A stretch of DNA of 33,368 nt from Aminidesulfovibrio sp040307135 (GCA_040307135.1 JAWRKD010000128.1:1-33368); one strand, 5' to 3'; positions 7,168 through 15,636 are shown, counted from the first letter of the stretch. Numbers and translations: made by a program. Notes: generated by a model not told the origin, from the sequence alone.

Positions 7168-8343
7168 ATGTCCCAGTTCCAGTTCTTCATGCCCACGCGC
7201 CTGCTCTTCGGCCCCGGCGTCCTGGACCAGCTGGCCGAAACCCCGTTCCTGCCCAAGGGCTCCAAGGCCCTCATCGTCATGAGCTCCGGCGGCTCCATGC
7301 TGCGCAGCGGGGTCCTGGGCCGGGTTCAGGGCCTGCTCTCGGCCCGCGGCGTGGCCAGCAGGATCTACGACAAGGTGCGGCCCAACCCCGAGTCCGGCCA
7401 GGTGGACGAGGCCGCCGCCGTGGCCCGGGACACGGGCGCGGACTTCCTCATCGGCCTGGGCGGGGGCAGTCCCCTGGACGTGGCCCGCACCGCGGCCTCC
7501 ATGGCCCGCAATCCGGGCAAATTCTGGGACTACGTGCAGGGCGGCAGCGGCGGCCGAAAGACCCCGGAGAACCCGCCCCTGCCCGTGGTGGCCATTCCCA
7601 GCACGGCGGGCACGGGCTCGGAGATGAACTGCCGGGCCGTGATCAGCAAATCCGGCTCCAGCGAAAAGCTGGCCTGGGGCTCGGAGGCGGACTTCGCGGC
7701 CCTGGCCGTGGTGGACCCGGACCTGACCCTGACCCTGCCCCCGCGCCAGACCGCGCTCACGGGCCTGGACGCCCTGTTCCACGCCATGGAGGGCTTCCTG
7801 TCCACGCGCCGCCAGCCCATGACCGACCTCCTGGCCCTGGAGGCCGTGCACCTGGTGGCCAACTACCTGCCCCGGGCCGTGGCCGACGGCTCGGACCGCG
7901 ACGCCCGCACCGTGCTGGCCTGGGCCGCCACCTCGGGCGGCATCTGCCTGTCCCAGGCCGGGGCCACGGCCCAGCACGCCCTGGAGCACGCCCTTTCGGC
8001 CCTGCGGCCGGACCTGCCCCACGCCGCGGGCCTGGTGCTCCTGAGCCGGGCCTTTTTCCGTTGCCTGGCCGACAAGGCCCCGGAGCGCTTCCTGGAGCTG
8101 TCCCTGGCCCTGGGCTGCCCCGAGTCCGAGGCCGGGCCCGCGGGCTTCCACACGGCCCTGGACCGGCTCCTGGCCAAGGTGGGCATGGGCGGGCTCAAGG
8201 GCAAGGACTTCGATCTCGATCCCTCCATGGCCGGGCTCCTGGCGGACAACGCCCTGGCCACCAACGGCCGTCTCGTGGGCCTGACCCCGGGCGGCATGGA
8301 CCGGGACGACCTGGTGCGCATCCTGGAACAGGCCCTGGCCTAG
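7168..8343 (+). CDS. iron-containing alcohol dehydrogenase family protein
   Basis: A 391-residue group III (iron-type) dehydrogenase, a cytoplasmic NAD(P)-dependent oxidoreductase. The N-terminal Rossmann-like part has GLGGGSPLDVART (about residues 92-104) and AIPSTAGTGSE, the family cofactor and substrate signatures. Metal ligands are visible in the helical domain: Asp in TGLD, His in FHAME, His in AQHALEH and His in PHAAGLV. The N-terminal FMPTRLLFGPG is also typical. The ATG follows AAGGAGAGC. Substrate cannot be read from sequence; primary alcohols, 1,3-propanediol, lactaldehyde or butanol are all possible in this family. It is co-directional with and close to the dsbD-like and CMD-family genes. 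Confidence 0.93.
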   Translation: MSQFQFFMPTRLLFGPGVLDQLAETPFLPKGSKALIVMSSGGSMLRSGVLGRVQGLLSARGVASRIYDKVRPNPESGQVDEAAAVARDTGADFLIGLGGGSPLDVARTAASMARNPGKFWDYVQGGSGGRKTPENPPLPVVAIPSTAGTGSEMNCRAVISKSGSSEKLAWGSEADFAALAVVDPDLTLTLPPRQTALTGLDALFHAMEGFLSTRRQPMTDLLALEAVHLVANYLPRAVADGSDRDARTVLAWAATSGGICLSQAGATAQHALEHALSALRPDLPHAAGLVLLSRAFFRCLADKAPERFLELSLALGCPESEAGPAGFHTALDRLLAKVGMGGLKGKDFDLDPSMAGLLADNALATNGRLVGLTPGGMDRDDLVRILEQALA

Positions 8344-8354
8344 CGGAGGACCCC

Positions 8355-8696
8355 ATGGACCGGCTCGAGGAACTCACGACGCAACGCAAGAAGGCCCACG
8401 CCCGCTTGTTGCAGCTCAAGTCCAGGACCTACGCGGCCTTCCTGGACATGGAGCGGGCGGCCTACAGCGACGGGGCCCTGCCGCGCAAGGCCAAGGAGCT
8501 CATCGCCGTGGGCATCTCCGTGGTCATCGACTGCGAGTCCTGCATGCAGTGGCACATCGAGCAGGCCGCGGCCCAAGGCGCCACGCGCGAGGAACTCCTG
8601 GAGGCCGTGGAGGTGGGCATGGAAATGGGCGGCGGGCCGGCCACGGTCTCGGCCCGCTTCGCCCTGGAAGTCATGGATCAGCTTTTCAAGGACTGA
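8355..8696 (+). CDS. carboxymuconolactone decarboxylase/AhpD-like protein
   Basis: A 113-residue all-helical CMD/AhpD-family protein. The redox motif is complete: C60-E-S-C63 with H67 three residues on, preceded by the KELIAVGISVVIDC run. That indicates an AhpD-type disulfide reductase or peroxidase, not the decarboxylase, which lacks the CxxC. The C-terminal TREELLEAVEVGMEMGGGPA is a family hallmark. The ATG has GGAGGA upstream and lies 11 bases after the Fe-ADH gene. It ends two bases before the convergent M24 peptidase gene, with no terminator hairpin visible between. Confidence 0.92.
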   Translation: MDRLEELTTQRKKAHARLLQLKSRTYAAFLDMERAAYSDGALPRKAKELIAVGISVVIDCESCMQWHIEQAAAQGATREELLEAVEVGMEMGGGPATVSARFALEVMDQLFKD

Positions 8697-8698
8697 GG

Positions 8699-9922
8699 CT
8701 ACGGAATGCAAAGCATGCGGTAGTCGTCGCCGGTGATGCAGCGGCCTCCCGAGGCCGTGACCTCGAAGGTGTTCTCCACCCCGACCATGCCCACGCCCGG
8801 AATGCCCTGCTTGGGCTCCAGGGCCAGGACCATGCCCTCTTCCAGGGGCCGGTCGAAGCCGCGGGCGATGGCCGGATAACCGTCGATGGCCAGGCCGATG
8901 CCGTGGCCCAGGAAGGGCACCTTGTTCTGGCCCAGGCCCATGAAGCCGTCGCCGAACCCGGCCTTCACGGCCCAGTCCCAGCAGTGGGCCCAGAGCCTGG
9001 AGGGCACGCTGCCGGGGCGCAGGTTCTCGGCGGCCCAGGCCTGCACGTCCATGCAGAAGGAGTGGGCCGAGCGCACCTGGTCCGGGATGCTTTCCTCGGT
9101 CCCGGACCAGAACTGCTGGGTCTTGTCCGTGTGGTAGCCCTCCAGCACGAAGCCGATGTCCAGGCCCAGGGGCTGGCCCGGACCCCAGACCTTGCCCGCG
9201 TAGCCCATGTAGGGCGAGGCCGGGTGCTCGCCGCGCACGCCCAGGGGGCCGTTGTAGGCGCTGGGGTAGTTGCCCGAGTCCCCGGCCGAGACGTGGCCCA
9301 GGAAGATCTCCTCGCCAAAGGCGCTCATGCGCATGAGGCCCTGGTGGCCCAGGGTGAAGAAGACCTGCCAGCAGAGGTGCGAGATCTCGCGCTCGTTCAT
9401 GCCCGGCTTGAGAACCTGGGGCAGGATGTCGTGCAGGGCCTGGTGGTGGCGCTCCCCGGCCAGGCGCAGGATGGAGAGTTCGTACTCGGACTTCAGGCTC
9501 TGGGCCAGGTTCAGGGCCAGGTCCCCGGGCAGGAAGCGGCGGCCGGGCAGGCGCTCGGTGAGCATCTGGCCCAGCTGCCAGGACAGGGCCGTGACCTCGG
9601 CGGCCGGCGCCGAGGGAATGGGGCAGCCCGCGTCCCTGGCCAGGCCCTCCAGGTCCTTGTACGACTTGTAGGAGACCACGCGCAGGGTGGGGCTCTCCAG
9701 GGCCGCACGGTGCGCTCCCTTGCGCGAAAAGAACAGGGGCTCGCCCTCGCGCGGCAGCCAGAAGCAGCCCGTGCCCAGGGTCCCGCCCAGATAGTAGATG
9801 TTGATGCGGGAGAAGGCCAGGAGCCCCTCGGCCTCGGGCGCGGTCTCGGCCAGGAAGCGGCGGACCTTGGCCCAGCGGGACTCCAGTTCGGCGCGGGGGA
9901 TCACGGACAGGGCTTCGAACAT
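8699..9922 (-). CDS. M24-family Xaa-Pro aminopeptidase-like protein
   Basis: A 407-residue protein with a creatinase-type N-terminal domain (about residues 10-140) and a pita-bread catalytic domain. All five metal ligands are present: D255 (LGLDIG), D266 (HTDKTQ), H340 (FLGHGIGL), E369 (LALEPK) and E383 (GVENTFEV). It should therefore be an active dinuclear-metal peptidase of the Xaa-Pro dipeptidase/aminopeptidase group. No signal peptide is seen. The ATG has AAGGAG nine bases upstream. It stands alone, divergent from the CoA-binding gene and convergent with the CMD-family gene. Confidence 0.92.
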   Translation of the reverse strand: MFEALSVIPRAELESRWAKVRRFLAETAPEAEGLLAFSRINIYYLGGTLGTGCFWLPREGEPLFFSRKGAHRAALESPTLRVVSYKSYKDLEGLARDAGCPIPSAPAAEVTALSWQLGQMLTERLPGRRFLPGDLALNLAQSLKSEYELSILRLAGERHHQALHDILPQVLKPGMNEREISHLCWQVFFTLGHQGLMRMSAFGEEIFLGHVSAGDSGNYPSAYNGPLGVRGEHPASPYMGYAGKVWGPGQPLGLDIGFVLEGYHTDKTQQFWSGTEESIPDQVRSAHSFCMDVQAWAAENLRPGSVPSRLWAHCWDWAVKAGFGDGFMGLGQNKVPFLGHGIGLAIDGYPAIARGFDRPLEEGMVLALEPKQGIPGVGMVGVENTFEVTASGGRCITGDDYRMLCIP

Positions 9923-10001
9923 GCGGGACTCCTTGCGGGCGGGCTAGGCAACGGCCCGGGTTTGCTGTAGGGATTGGCCTCTGGAGAGAGGATTTCCGTT
10001 C

Positions 10002-10427
10002 ATGCTGATCAGCGACTCAGAGCTAGCCGCCCTTCTGCGCGAGGTCAAGACCATCGCCGTGGTGGGGGCCAAGGACAAGCCAGGGCAGCCCGTGGACGCC
10101 GTGGGCCGCTACCTCCTGGCCGCGGGCTACGACGTGATCCCTGTGCACCCGGCGCGCGCCAGCGTCTGGGGCCTGCCCGCGTACAAGACCCTGGCCGACG
10201 TTCCGGTCCCCGTGGACCTGGTGGACCTCTTCCGCGCCGCCGAGCATTGCCCGGCCCACGCCCGCGAGGCCCTGGCCCTGCCCTCCCCGCCGCGCTGTTT
10301 CTGGATGCAGCTGGGCATCGCCAGCCCCGAGACCCGCGCCCTGCTGGCGGGCGCGCCCGTCACCGTGATCGAGGACCGCTGCCTCATGGTCGAACACCGG
10401 CGGCTGCTGGGAGGCGGGCATGGCTGA
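10002..10427 (+). CDS. CoA-binding domain protein (YccU-like)
   Basis: A 141-residue single Rossmann-like CoA-binding domain. The hallmarks are KTIAVVGAKDKPGQP (about residues 16-30), YLLAAGYDVIPVHPA, VDLVDLFRAAE and FWMQLGI, with a conserved Cys-containing C-terminus (EDRCLMVEH). The family is widespread; CoA binding is known but cell role is unclear. The ATG follows GAGAGGA. It overlaps the next gene by eight bases, so it forms a tight operon with the Cys cluster and J-domain genes. Confidence 0.93.
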   Translation: MLISDSELAALLREVKTIAVVGAKDKPGQPVDAVGRYLLAAGYDVIPVHPARASVWGLPAYKTLADVPVPVDLVDLFRAAEHCPAHAREALALPSPPRCFWMQLGIASPETRALLAGAPVTVIEDRCLMVEHRRLLGGGHG

Positions 10428-10872
10428 AGAGGCCTTTGCCTGCCGCATGTGCGGCCACTGCTGCCAGGGCCAGGGCGGCATCCTGCTCACGGACAAGGAC
10501 CAGGACCGCCTGGCCGCGCACCTGGGCCTGGACCTGGCCGAGTTCCTGGCCCGCTACACCGAGCCCCAGGACGGCAAGGTGGGACTGGTCTGCGGCCCGG
10601 ACGGCTGCTGCGTGTTCTTCAAAGATGGCTGCGGCGTGCACCCGGGGCGGCCGGACGTGTGCCGGGCCTGGCCCTTCTTCCGCGGCAACCTGGTGGACGA
10701 GACGAGCTGGCGGCTCATCCAGGACTATTGCCCGGGCGTGAACCCCGCGGTGCCCTTCGAGGACTTCGTGCGCCAGGGCCGCCAATATCTCCGGGAAAAC
10801 GGCCTCTGCCGCGAGGACCGCGGCAGCGCGCCCAACGCCCTGCTGGACAGCGCCGAGGATCGGAAACCGTGA
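10420..10872 (+). CDS. YkgJ-family cysteine cluster protein
   Basis: A 150-residue member of the YkgJ/UPF0153 zinc or iron binding family. C8, C11, C14 and C15 (CRMCGHCC) form the first cluster. A second lies in LVCGPDGCCVFF and DGCGVHPGRPDVCRAWPF, with a last Cys in DYCPG. These are the family's eight to nine conserved cysteines. Some members act as putative Fe-S or zinc chaperone-like proteins, but no reaction is established. It overlaps the preceding gene by eight bases and the following one by four (GTGA). Confidence 0.9.
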   Translation: MAEEAFACRMCGHCCQGQGGILLTDKDQDRLAAHLGLDLAEFLARYTEPQDGKVGLVCGPDGCCVFFKDGCGVHPGRPDVCRAWPFFRGNLVDETSWRLIQDYCPGVNPAVPFEDFVRQGRQYLRENGLCREDRGSAPNALLDSAEDRKP

Positions 10873-11663
10873 GCAGCCTGACCCAGGCCCAGTGCTTCCG
10901 CACCCTGCAGCTGCAGCCCGGCGCCAGCCTGGCCGAGGTCAAGACCGCCTTCCGCAAGCTGGCCTTCCAGTTCCACCCGGACCTGAACCCCTCGCCCGAG
11001 GCCGCCGCACTCTTCCGCAAGATCAACGAGGCCTACGTCCTGCTCTCCAAGACGCTCAAGGACGCGCCCCAGGGGGCGGCGGCCGGGCCCGCGCCCGAGG
11101 CCGAGCCCCGGGCCAACGCGGCCCAGGGCGCCCAGGCCTACGAACGCCAGCAGCGCCAGGCCCCCCGGCCCGAGCCCCAGCGCGATTCCGCGGCCGAGCG
11201 CCAGTCCGCCTGGTCCCGCAGCTACAGCCTGCGCGACGAGGACGTGCTCCACGACCTCCTGAAGGATCCCTTCGCCCGCCAGGTTTTCGACGACCTCTAC
11301 GCCGAGATCCGGCGCGATCGTCCGGGCTACCGTCCGCCCAAGGAGTTCAGCCGCAAACGGCTCCAGCTCCAGTGGGGCAGGCGCGGCTTCAGCCTGGACC
11401 TGTCCCGCGGCCTGTGGGGCGGGATGAAGGACTGGTTCCGCGGCCAGATGGACGACGAGCAGACCGTGTACTTCCCGGCCCAGCACCTCCTGCCAGGCCG
11501 CAGCCTGCGGCTCTCGGTGCGCCAGTTCTCGGGACAGGAGCGCACCGTGGAGCTGACCCTGCCGCCGGACTTCGTGGTGGGCCGCCCCATCCGGCTCAAG
11601 GGCCTGGGCCGCAAGCTGGGCCCCTTCAGCGGCGATCTCTACCTGCGCATCCTGGCCAAATAG
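10869..11663 (+). CDS. J-domain (DnaJ-like) protein without zinc finger
   Basis: A 264-residue co-chaperone-like protein. The J domain spans about residues 1-65 with HPD at 36-38 (FQFHPDLNPSPE), so it should stimulate an Hsp70. A Gln/Ala/Pro-rich linker (about residues 70-125) follows. The C-terminal beta-rich domain ends in LPPDFVVGRPIRLKGLGRK and GDLYLRIL, which resembles the client-binding C-domain of DnaJ/CbpA. There is no CxxCxGxG zinc finger. Start is GTG, four-base overlap with the preceding stop, with GAGGAT upstream. A separate full-length dnaJ lies at 14519-15634. Confidence 0.88.
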   Translation: MSSLTQAQCFRTLQLQPGASLAEVKTAFRKLAFQFHPDLNPSPEAAALFRKINEAYVLLSKTLKDAPQGAAAGPAPEAEPRANAAQGAQAYERQQRQAPRPEPQRDSAAERQSAWSRSYSLRDEDVLHDLLKDPFARQVFDDLYAEIRRDRPGYRPPKEFSRKRLQLQWGRRGFSLDLSRGLWGGMKDWFRGQMDDEQTVYFPAQHLLPGRSLRLSVRQFSGQERTVELTLPPDFVVGRPIRLKGLGRKLGPFSGDLYLRILAK

Positions 11664-11799
11664 CTTCCTACTTTTTTGTCAACTCCTGCGAATGCCCGCT
11701 GCACGCTGGTTGCCTGTCTTTTTGCGAAGCGCGCGCCTCGGGCTTGAGTTCACGCGCGATTTCTACTAGTTGCCCTGTGCAGGAAAGCAAGGAGGAGCC

Positions 11800-12447
11800 A
11801 TGCTCGCCATCCTCAAGTACAGGGCCGGCAACCAGACCAGCGTGCGCCGCGCCCTGGATTCTCTGGGCATCGCCAACACCATCACCGCCGATCCCGACGA
11901 ACTGGCCGCGGCCCAGGGGGTCATCTTCCCCGGCGTGGGCGCCGCGGGCACGGCCATGGAGGACCTGGTGGGCGGAGGCCTGGATTCCGTGCTCAAGTCC
12001 CTCATCTGGCAGGAGAAGCCCCTGCTGGGAATCTGCGTGGGCTGCCAGATCCTCCTGGACTATTCCGAGGAGAACGACACCAAGGCCCTGGCTGTGATCC
12101 CGGGCGAGTGCCGCCTGTTCAACCCGGCCTGGACCGAGGACGAGGCGGGCAAGACCCCCATCAAGGTCCCGCACATGGGCTGGAACTCCGTGTCCCTGGT
12201 CCAGGACTGTGAACTCTTCGCGGGCATCGACCCGCGCAGCGAGTTCTACTTCGTGCACAGCTACTATCCGGCCCCGGCCGAGCAGTACGTCATCGGCCAG
12301 ACCACCTACGGCCGCCCGTTCTGCTCCGTCCACGGCCGCCGCGGCCTGTGGGCCGTGCAGTTCCACCCTGAAAAGAGCGGCCGGCCCGGGCTCCAGCTCC
12401 TGGCCAATTTCGCTGCCTACTGCCGGGAGGTGGCCAATGCTCAGTAA
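11800..12447 (+). CDS. hisH: imidazole glycerol phosphate synthase, glutaminase subunit HisH
   Basis: Releases ammonia from glutamine and channels it to HisF for the fifth step of histidine synthesis. It is a 215-residue class I glutamine amidotransferase with triad C79 (GICVGCQ), H189 and E191 (QFHPEKS). The oxyanion-strand region PGVGAAGTAM and the HisF-contact region PHMGWNSV are present. The ATG at 11800 has AAGGAGGAG upstream; an upstream in-frame extension to 11770 lacks one. It overlaps hisF by 11 bases. The 136-base gap before it holds only a weak TTGAGT-type -35 and no clear leader peptide or attenuator. Confidence 0.96.
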   Translation: MLAILKYRAGNQTSVRRALDSLGIANTITADPDELAAAQGVIFPGVGAAGTAMEDLVGGGLDSVLKSLIWQEKPLLGICVGCQILLDYSEENDTKALAVIPGECRLFNPAWTEDEAGKTPIKVPHMGWNSVSLVQDCELFAGIDPRSEFYFVHSYYPAPAEQYVIGQTTYGRPFCSVHGRRGLWAVQFHPEKSGRPGLQLLANFAAYCREVANAQ

Positions 12448-13216
12448 GCGGATCATCCCCTGCCTGGACGTGCGCGACGGCAAGCTGACCAAGGGCGTCA
12501 AGTTCAAGGGCAACGTGGACATCGGCGACCCGGTGGAGAGCGCGCGCCACTACTACGAGCAGGGCGCGGACGAGATCGTGTTCTACGACATCACGGCCTC
12601 CTCCGAGGGCCGCGGCATCTTCCTGGACGTGGTGGAGAAGGTGGCCTCGCAGATCTTCATCCCCTTCTCCGTGGGCGGAGGCATCAACACCCTTGAGGAC
12701 ATGCGGGCCGTGCTCCTGGCCGGGGCCGAGAAGGTCTCGGTGAACTCCGGCGCGGTGAAGAACCCGGACGTCATCAGCCAGGGCGCGGCGGCCTTCGGGG
12801 CCCAGTGCGTGGTCCTGGGCATGGACGTGAAGCGCGTGCCCAAGAGCGAGGCCATCCCCTCGGGCTTCGAGGTGGTCATCCACGGCGGCCGCAAGCCCAC
12901 GGGCCTGGACGCCGTGGACTGGGCGCGCACCGGCGAGGCCCTGGGCGCGGGCGAGATCTGCCTGAACTCCATCGACGCCGACGGCACCAAGGAAGGCTAC
13001 GACCTGGAGTTGACCCGGACCATCGTGCAGAGCGTGCGCATCCCGGTCATCGCCTCGGGCGGGGCGGGCAATCCCCAGCACATGGCCGAGGCCTTCACCA
13101 AGGCCGGGGCCTCGGCGGCGCTCATCGCCTCCATCGTGCACTACGGCGAATACACCATCTCCGGCGTCAAGGAGCACATCGCGGCCCAGGGCGTGAAGAT
13201 GCGCATGGTCTGGTGA
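12437..13216 (+). CDS. hisF: imidazole glycerol phosphate synthase, cyclase subunit HisF
   Basis: A 259-residue TIM barrel that uses ammonia from HisH to turn PRFAR into imidazole glycerol phosphate and AICAR. Catalytic Asp residues are present: D11 (IPCLDV) and the one in VVLGMD. Phosphate-binding loops are seen in SVGGGI, NSIDADGTKEGYD and IASGGAGN. The KGVKFKGNVDIGDP start region is typical of the cyclase. The ATG lies inside the hisH end with GGGAGG upstream. The other his genes are not in the window, so histidine synthesis is dispersed. Confidence 0.97.
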   Translation: MLSKRIIPCLDVRDGKLTKGVKFKGNVDIGDPVESARHYYEQGADEIVFYDITASSEGRGIFLDVVEKVASQIFIPFSVGGGINTLEDMRAVLLAGAEKVSVNSGAVKNPDVISQGAAAFGAQCVVLGMDVKRVPKSEAIPSGFEVVIHGGRKPTGLDAVDWARTGEALGAGEICLNSIDADGTKEGYDLELTRTIVQSVRIPVIASGGAGNPQHMAEAFTKAGASAALIASIVHYGEYTISGVKEHIAAQGVKMRMVW

Positions 13217-13986
13217 TGCCGCGCCGCGCCGCAATCCTGCTCGGCCTGTTCCTGGCCTTGTTCTCCGGGCAGGCCGGGGCCGCCTGCTTCGACTCGGACC
13301 AAGCCTTCCTGGCCTGGGTCGAGGCCTACGGCCCGGCCCCGGACCCGGGGCGGCTGGGCTGCGCCATCCAGTACCTGGCGGGCTCGGAGCTCTTCCGCAA
13401 CAAGGCCCTGCGCCGCCCCCTGGCCCAGTTCTTCTGCGCGGCCCTGTTCCGGGCCACGGCCGCCGCCCGCGAGCGCGTCATCGACGAACTGGCCGCGGGC
13501 TCCGACGAGGCCGCCAAGGTCATCTTCCTGAACGCCGTCTGGTACGGGGACAATTCCGAGTCCCGCGCCCTGCTCTCCCGCCTGGCCTCCACCTGGACCT
13601 CGCCGAACTTAAGCGGGCTCATGGCCGGGCAGCGCAGCTCCAGCCCGCGGCCGCTGCTGGCCAACACCGCGCCCCAAAGCGAGGACGAGCTGACCGCCGC
13701 GGCCCAGGACCTGGACTGCCTGTGGATGCGCTACATGGGCAGCAACGACGCGGCCTTTGTGGACCGCATCCTCCAGACCGGGCTTCTCTCGGTGCGCGCG
13801 GATTCGGACGGGGCCTCGCTCCTGGGTTACGCAGCGCGCTGGTCCCTGCGCAACAACCTGCGCGTGCCCCGCGTGCGCGCCCTGCTGGAGGAGCGGTTCC
13901 AGAAGGCCTCGGGCGACGAGTGGATCCTGCTGGACAACGTGCTCCACGGCAAGCAGGGCGAGGACCAGCTCCCGGCCAAGAAATGA
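13216..13986 (+). CDS. exported protein of unknown function
   Basis: A 256-residue protein I do not recognise. It has a clear signal peptide (residues 1-22, basic MPRR, hydrophobic LLGLFLALF, cleavage after AGA). The mature part is alpha-helical with four Cys (ACFDSD, GCAIQ, FFCAAL, LDCLW) that could form disulfides in the periplasm. Several helices resemble HEAT/Sel1-like packing, but no exact repeat unit can be defined. The ATG overlaps the hisF stop by one base (TGATG), so it is co-translated with hisF. A histidine role is not implied. Confidence 0.75.
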   Translation: MPRRAAILLGLFLALFSGQAGAACFDSDQAFLAWVEAYGPAPDPGRLGCAIQYLAGSELFRNKALRRPLAQFFCAALFRATAAARERVIDELAAGSDEAAKVIFLNAVWYGDNSESRALLSRLASTWTSPNLSGLMAGQRSSSPRPLLANTAPQSEDELTAAAQDLDCLWMRYMGSNDAAFVDRILQTGLLSVRADSDGASLLGYAARWSLRNNLRVPRVRALLEERFQKASGDEWILLDNVLHGKQGEDQLPAKK

Positions 13987-13990
13987 AAAA

Positions 13991-14016
13991 GGCCGCCGCG
14001 CCATCGCGCAGCGGCC
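13991..14016 (-). terminator. intrinsic terminator of the DUF4340-rpoZ-dnaJ-moaC operon
   Basis: An 11-pair stem with one G-T pair (GGCCGCTGCGC, loop GATG) is followed by TTTTT on the minus strand. It starts 21 bases after the moaC stop and also lies just past the plus-strand 13986 stop. Confidence 0.88.
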
Positions 14017-14037
14017 CCGTCCTTCGTCTGCAGGGGC

Positions 14038-14517
14038 CTATTCGGCCCGGAACACCCCGCTCTTGCCCCCGGCCTTGTAAACCAGGCGGCAGTCGCCGAT
14101 GACCATATCCTTCTGCACGGCCTTGCACATGTCGTAGATGGTGGCGCAGGCCACCTGCACGGCAAGCAGGGCCTCCATCTCCACTCCCGTGGGGGCCGTG
14201 GTGCGGGCCTCGGCCTCCACCTCCACGCGCAGCTTCTCGCGGTCCACGGAAAAGCGCACGTCCACAAAGGACAAGGGCAGGGGATGGCAGAGGGGGATCA
14301 ATTCGGCGGTCTTCTTGGCCGCCAGGATTCCCGCCACCCGCGCGGTGTTCAGGGCGTCGCCCTTGGGCAGGGCCTTGCGTTCCAGAAGGTCCAGGGTGGC
14401 GGCGGACATCTGCACGTGCCCGCGGACCACGGCCGTGCGGGCGGAGTCCGGCTTGCCCGAAACGTCCACCATGCGCGCCGTGCCGTCCCCGGCGATGTGC
14501 GTGAAGTCCTGGCCCAT
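14038..14517 (-). CDS. moaC: cyclic pyranopterin monophosphate synthase MoaC
   Basis: Converts the MoaA product into cPMP, the second step of molybdopterin synthesis, needed here for tungsten/molybdenum enzymes such as formate dehydrogenase (inference). It has 159 residues. The family core is intact: AKKTAELIPLCHPLPL (about residues 67-82), TGVEMEALLAV (110-120) and ATIYDMCKAVQKDM with the catalytic D129 and K132. The ATG at 14517 lies one base past the dnaJ stop with GGTGAG upstream. A GTG three codons earlier is possible. No other moa gene is nearby. Confidence 0.96.
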   Translation of the reverse strand: MGQDFTHIAGDGTARMVDVSGKPDSARTAVVRGHVQMSAATLDLLERKALPKGDALNTARVAGILAAKKTAELIPLCHPLPLSFVDVRFSVDREKLRVEVEAEARTTAPTGVEMEALLAVQVACATIYDMCKAVQKDMVIGDCRLVYKAGGKSGVFRAE

Positions 14518-14518
14518 G

Positions 14519-15634
14519 CTACTCACCCACCACCTTGTCCATGGTCTTCTTGAGAAACTTCTGGACCTTGGTCACGGTCTTGCCGGCCTCGATCTCGGCG
14601 AACTCGCGCAGGATCTCCTCCTGGCGCTTGTTGAGCCGGGCGGGGATGCGCACCTTGACCTCCACCAGGAGGTCGCCCTTCTGGGTGCTGCCCACGTGGG
14701 GCAGGCCCAGGCCGCGCAGCCGGAAGACCTCGCCGTGCTGGGTGCCCCTGGGCACGTCCACGGTCACGGGGTCGTCCAGGGTGGGCACCTCGATCTTGGC
14801 CCCCAGGGCGGCCTGGACCATGTCGATCTCGCAGCTCACCACCAGGTTCTGGCCCTGGCGGCGCAAGGTCTTGTCCGGCTCCACGTCGATGATCACATAG
14901 AGGTCGCCCGGAGGCCCGCCGTTGGAACCGGCCTCGCCCTCGCCGCGCAGGCGCAGGCGCGCGCCGGAGTCCACCCCGGCGGGGATGCGCACCTTGAGCT
15001 CCTTGGTCTCGGCCACCACGCCCCGGCCCCGGCAGTCCGGGCAGTAGCGGGTGATGATCCGGCCCTGGCCGTGGCAGACCGGGCAGGTCACGGAAATGCG
15101 GAAGAAGCCCTGGGCCTGCTGCACATGGCCCGAGCCGCCGCACTGGCGGCAGGTCTCCGGCGTGCTGCCGGGCTCGGCGCCCGAGCCCTTGCAGGTGACG
15201 CAGAGGGTCTCCACCGGAATCTTCAGCTCCACTTCCGTGCCGCGGGCCGCCTCGCGGAAGCCGATGGTCAGGTCGTAGCGCAGGTCCGCCCCGGCCCTGG
15301 GCCGCGGACCCCGGCGCGAGGCCGTGGAAAAGCCGAAGAACTCGCCGAAGATGTCGCTGAAGGCCCCGAAGATGTCCTCGTTGCTGCTGAAGCCCGAGAA
15401 GCCGTTTTTCACGCCGTCGAAACCGAACTGGTCGTAGCGGCTGCGCTTCTCGGCGTCGCGCAGGACCTCGTAGGCCTCGGCAGCCTCCTTGAACTTGGCC
15501 TCGGCCTCCGGGTCATCCTTGTTGCGGTCCGGATGATACTCGAAGGCCAGCCTGCGGTAAGCGCGCTTGATTTCGTCCCCGGAGGCGTTACGGGCTACGC
15601 CAAGGACTTCGTAGTAATCCCGCCTGGAGGCCAT
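14519..15634 (-). CDS. dnaJ: chaperone protein DnaJ
   Basis: A 371-residue class A Hsp40 that feeds clients to DnaK. The J domain has HPD at 34-36. A Gly/Phe-rich linker follows (GVKNGFSGFSSN and FGEFFGFST). Four zinc motifs are complete: CVTCKGSG, CRQCGGSG, CPVCHGQG and CPDCRGRG. The two C-terminal client domains include RLRGEGEAG and FRLRGLGLPHVG. It lies two bases after rpoZ and one base before moaC, so it is internal to an operon; no dnaK or grpE is adjacent. The omega-DnaJ-MoaC order is unusual compared with dnaK-dnaJ operons. Confidence 0.98.
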   Translation of the reverse strand: MASRRDYYEVLGVARNASGDEIKRAYRRLAFEYHPDRNKDDPEAEAKFKEAAEAYEVLRDAEKRSRYDQFGFDGVKNGFSGFSSNEDIFGAFSDIFGEFFGFSTASRRGPRPRAGADLRYDLTIGFREAARGTEVELKIPVETLCVTCKGSGAEPGSTPETCRQCGGSGHVQQAQGFFRISVTCPVCHGQGRIITRYCPDCRGRGVVAETKELKVRIPAGVDSGARLRLRGEGEAGSNGGPPGDLYVIIDVEPDKTLRRQGQNLVVSCEIDMVQAALGAKIEVPTLDDPVTVDVPRGTQHGEVFRLRGLGLPHVGSTQKGDLLVEVKVRIPARLNKRQEEILREFAEIEAGKTVTKVQKFLKKTMDKVVGE

Positions 15635-15636
15635 CG

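Noticed and set aside
5284..8151. 955-codon open frame on the minus strand
   Set aside because: It lies opposite three well-supported genes and is rich in Gly, Gln, His and Ala runs, the usual mirror of GC-rich coding sequence.
11664..11799. Possible his leader/attenuator or riboswitch before hisH
   Set aside because: No His-rich leader peptide, no alternative hairpins and no T run were found; only a weak TTGAGT-type -35.
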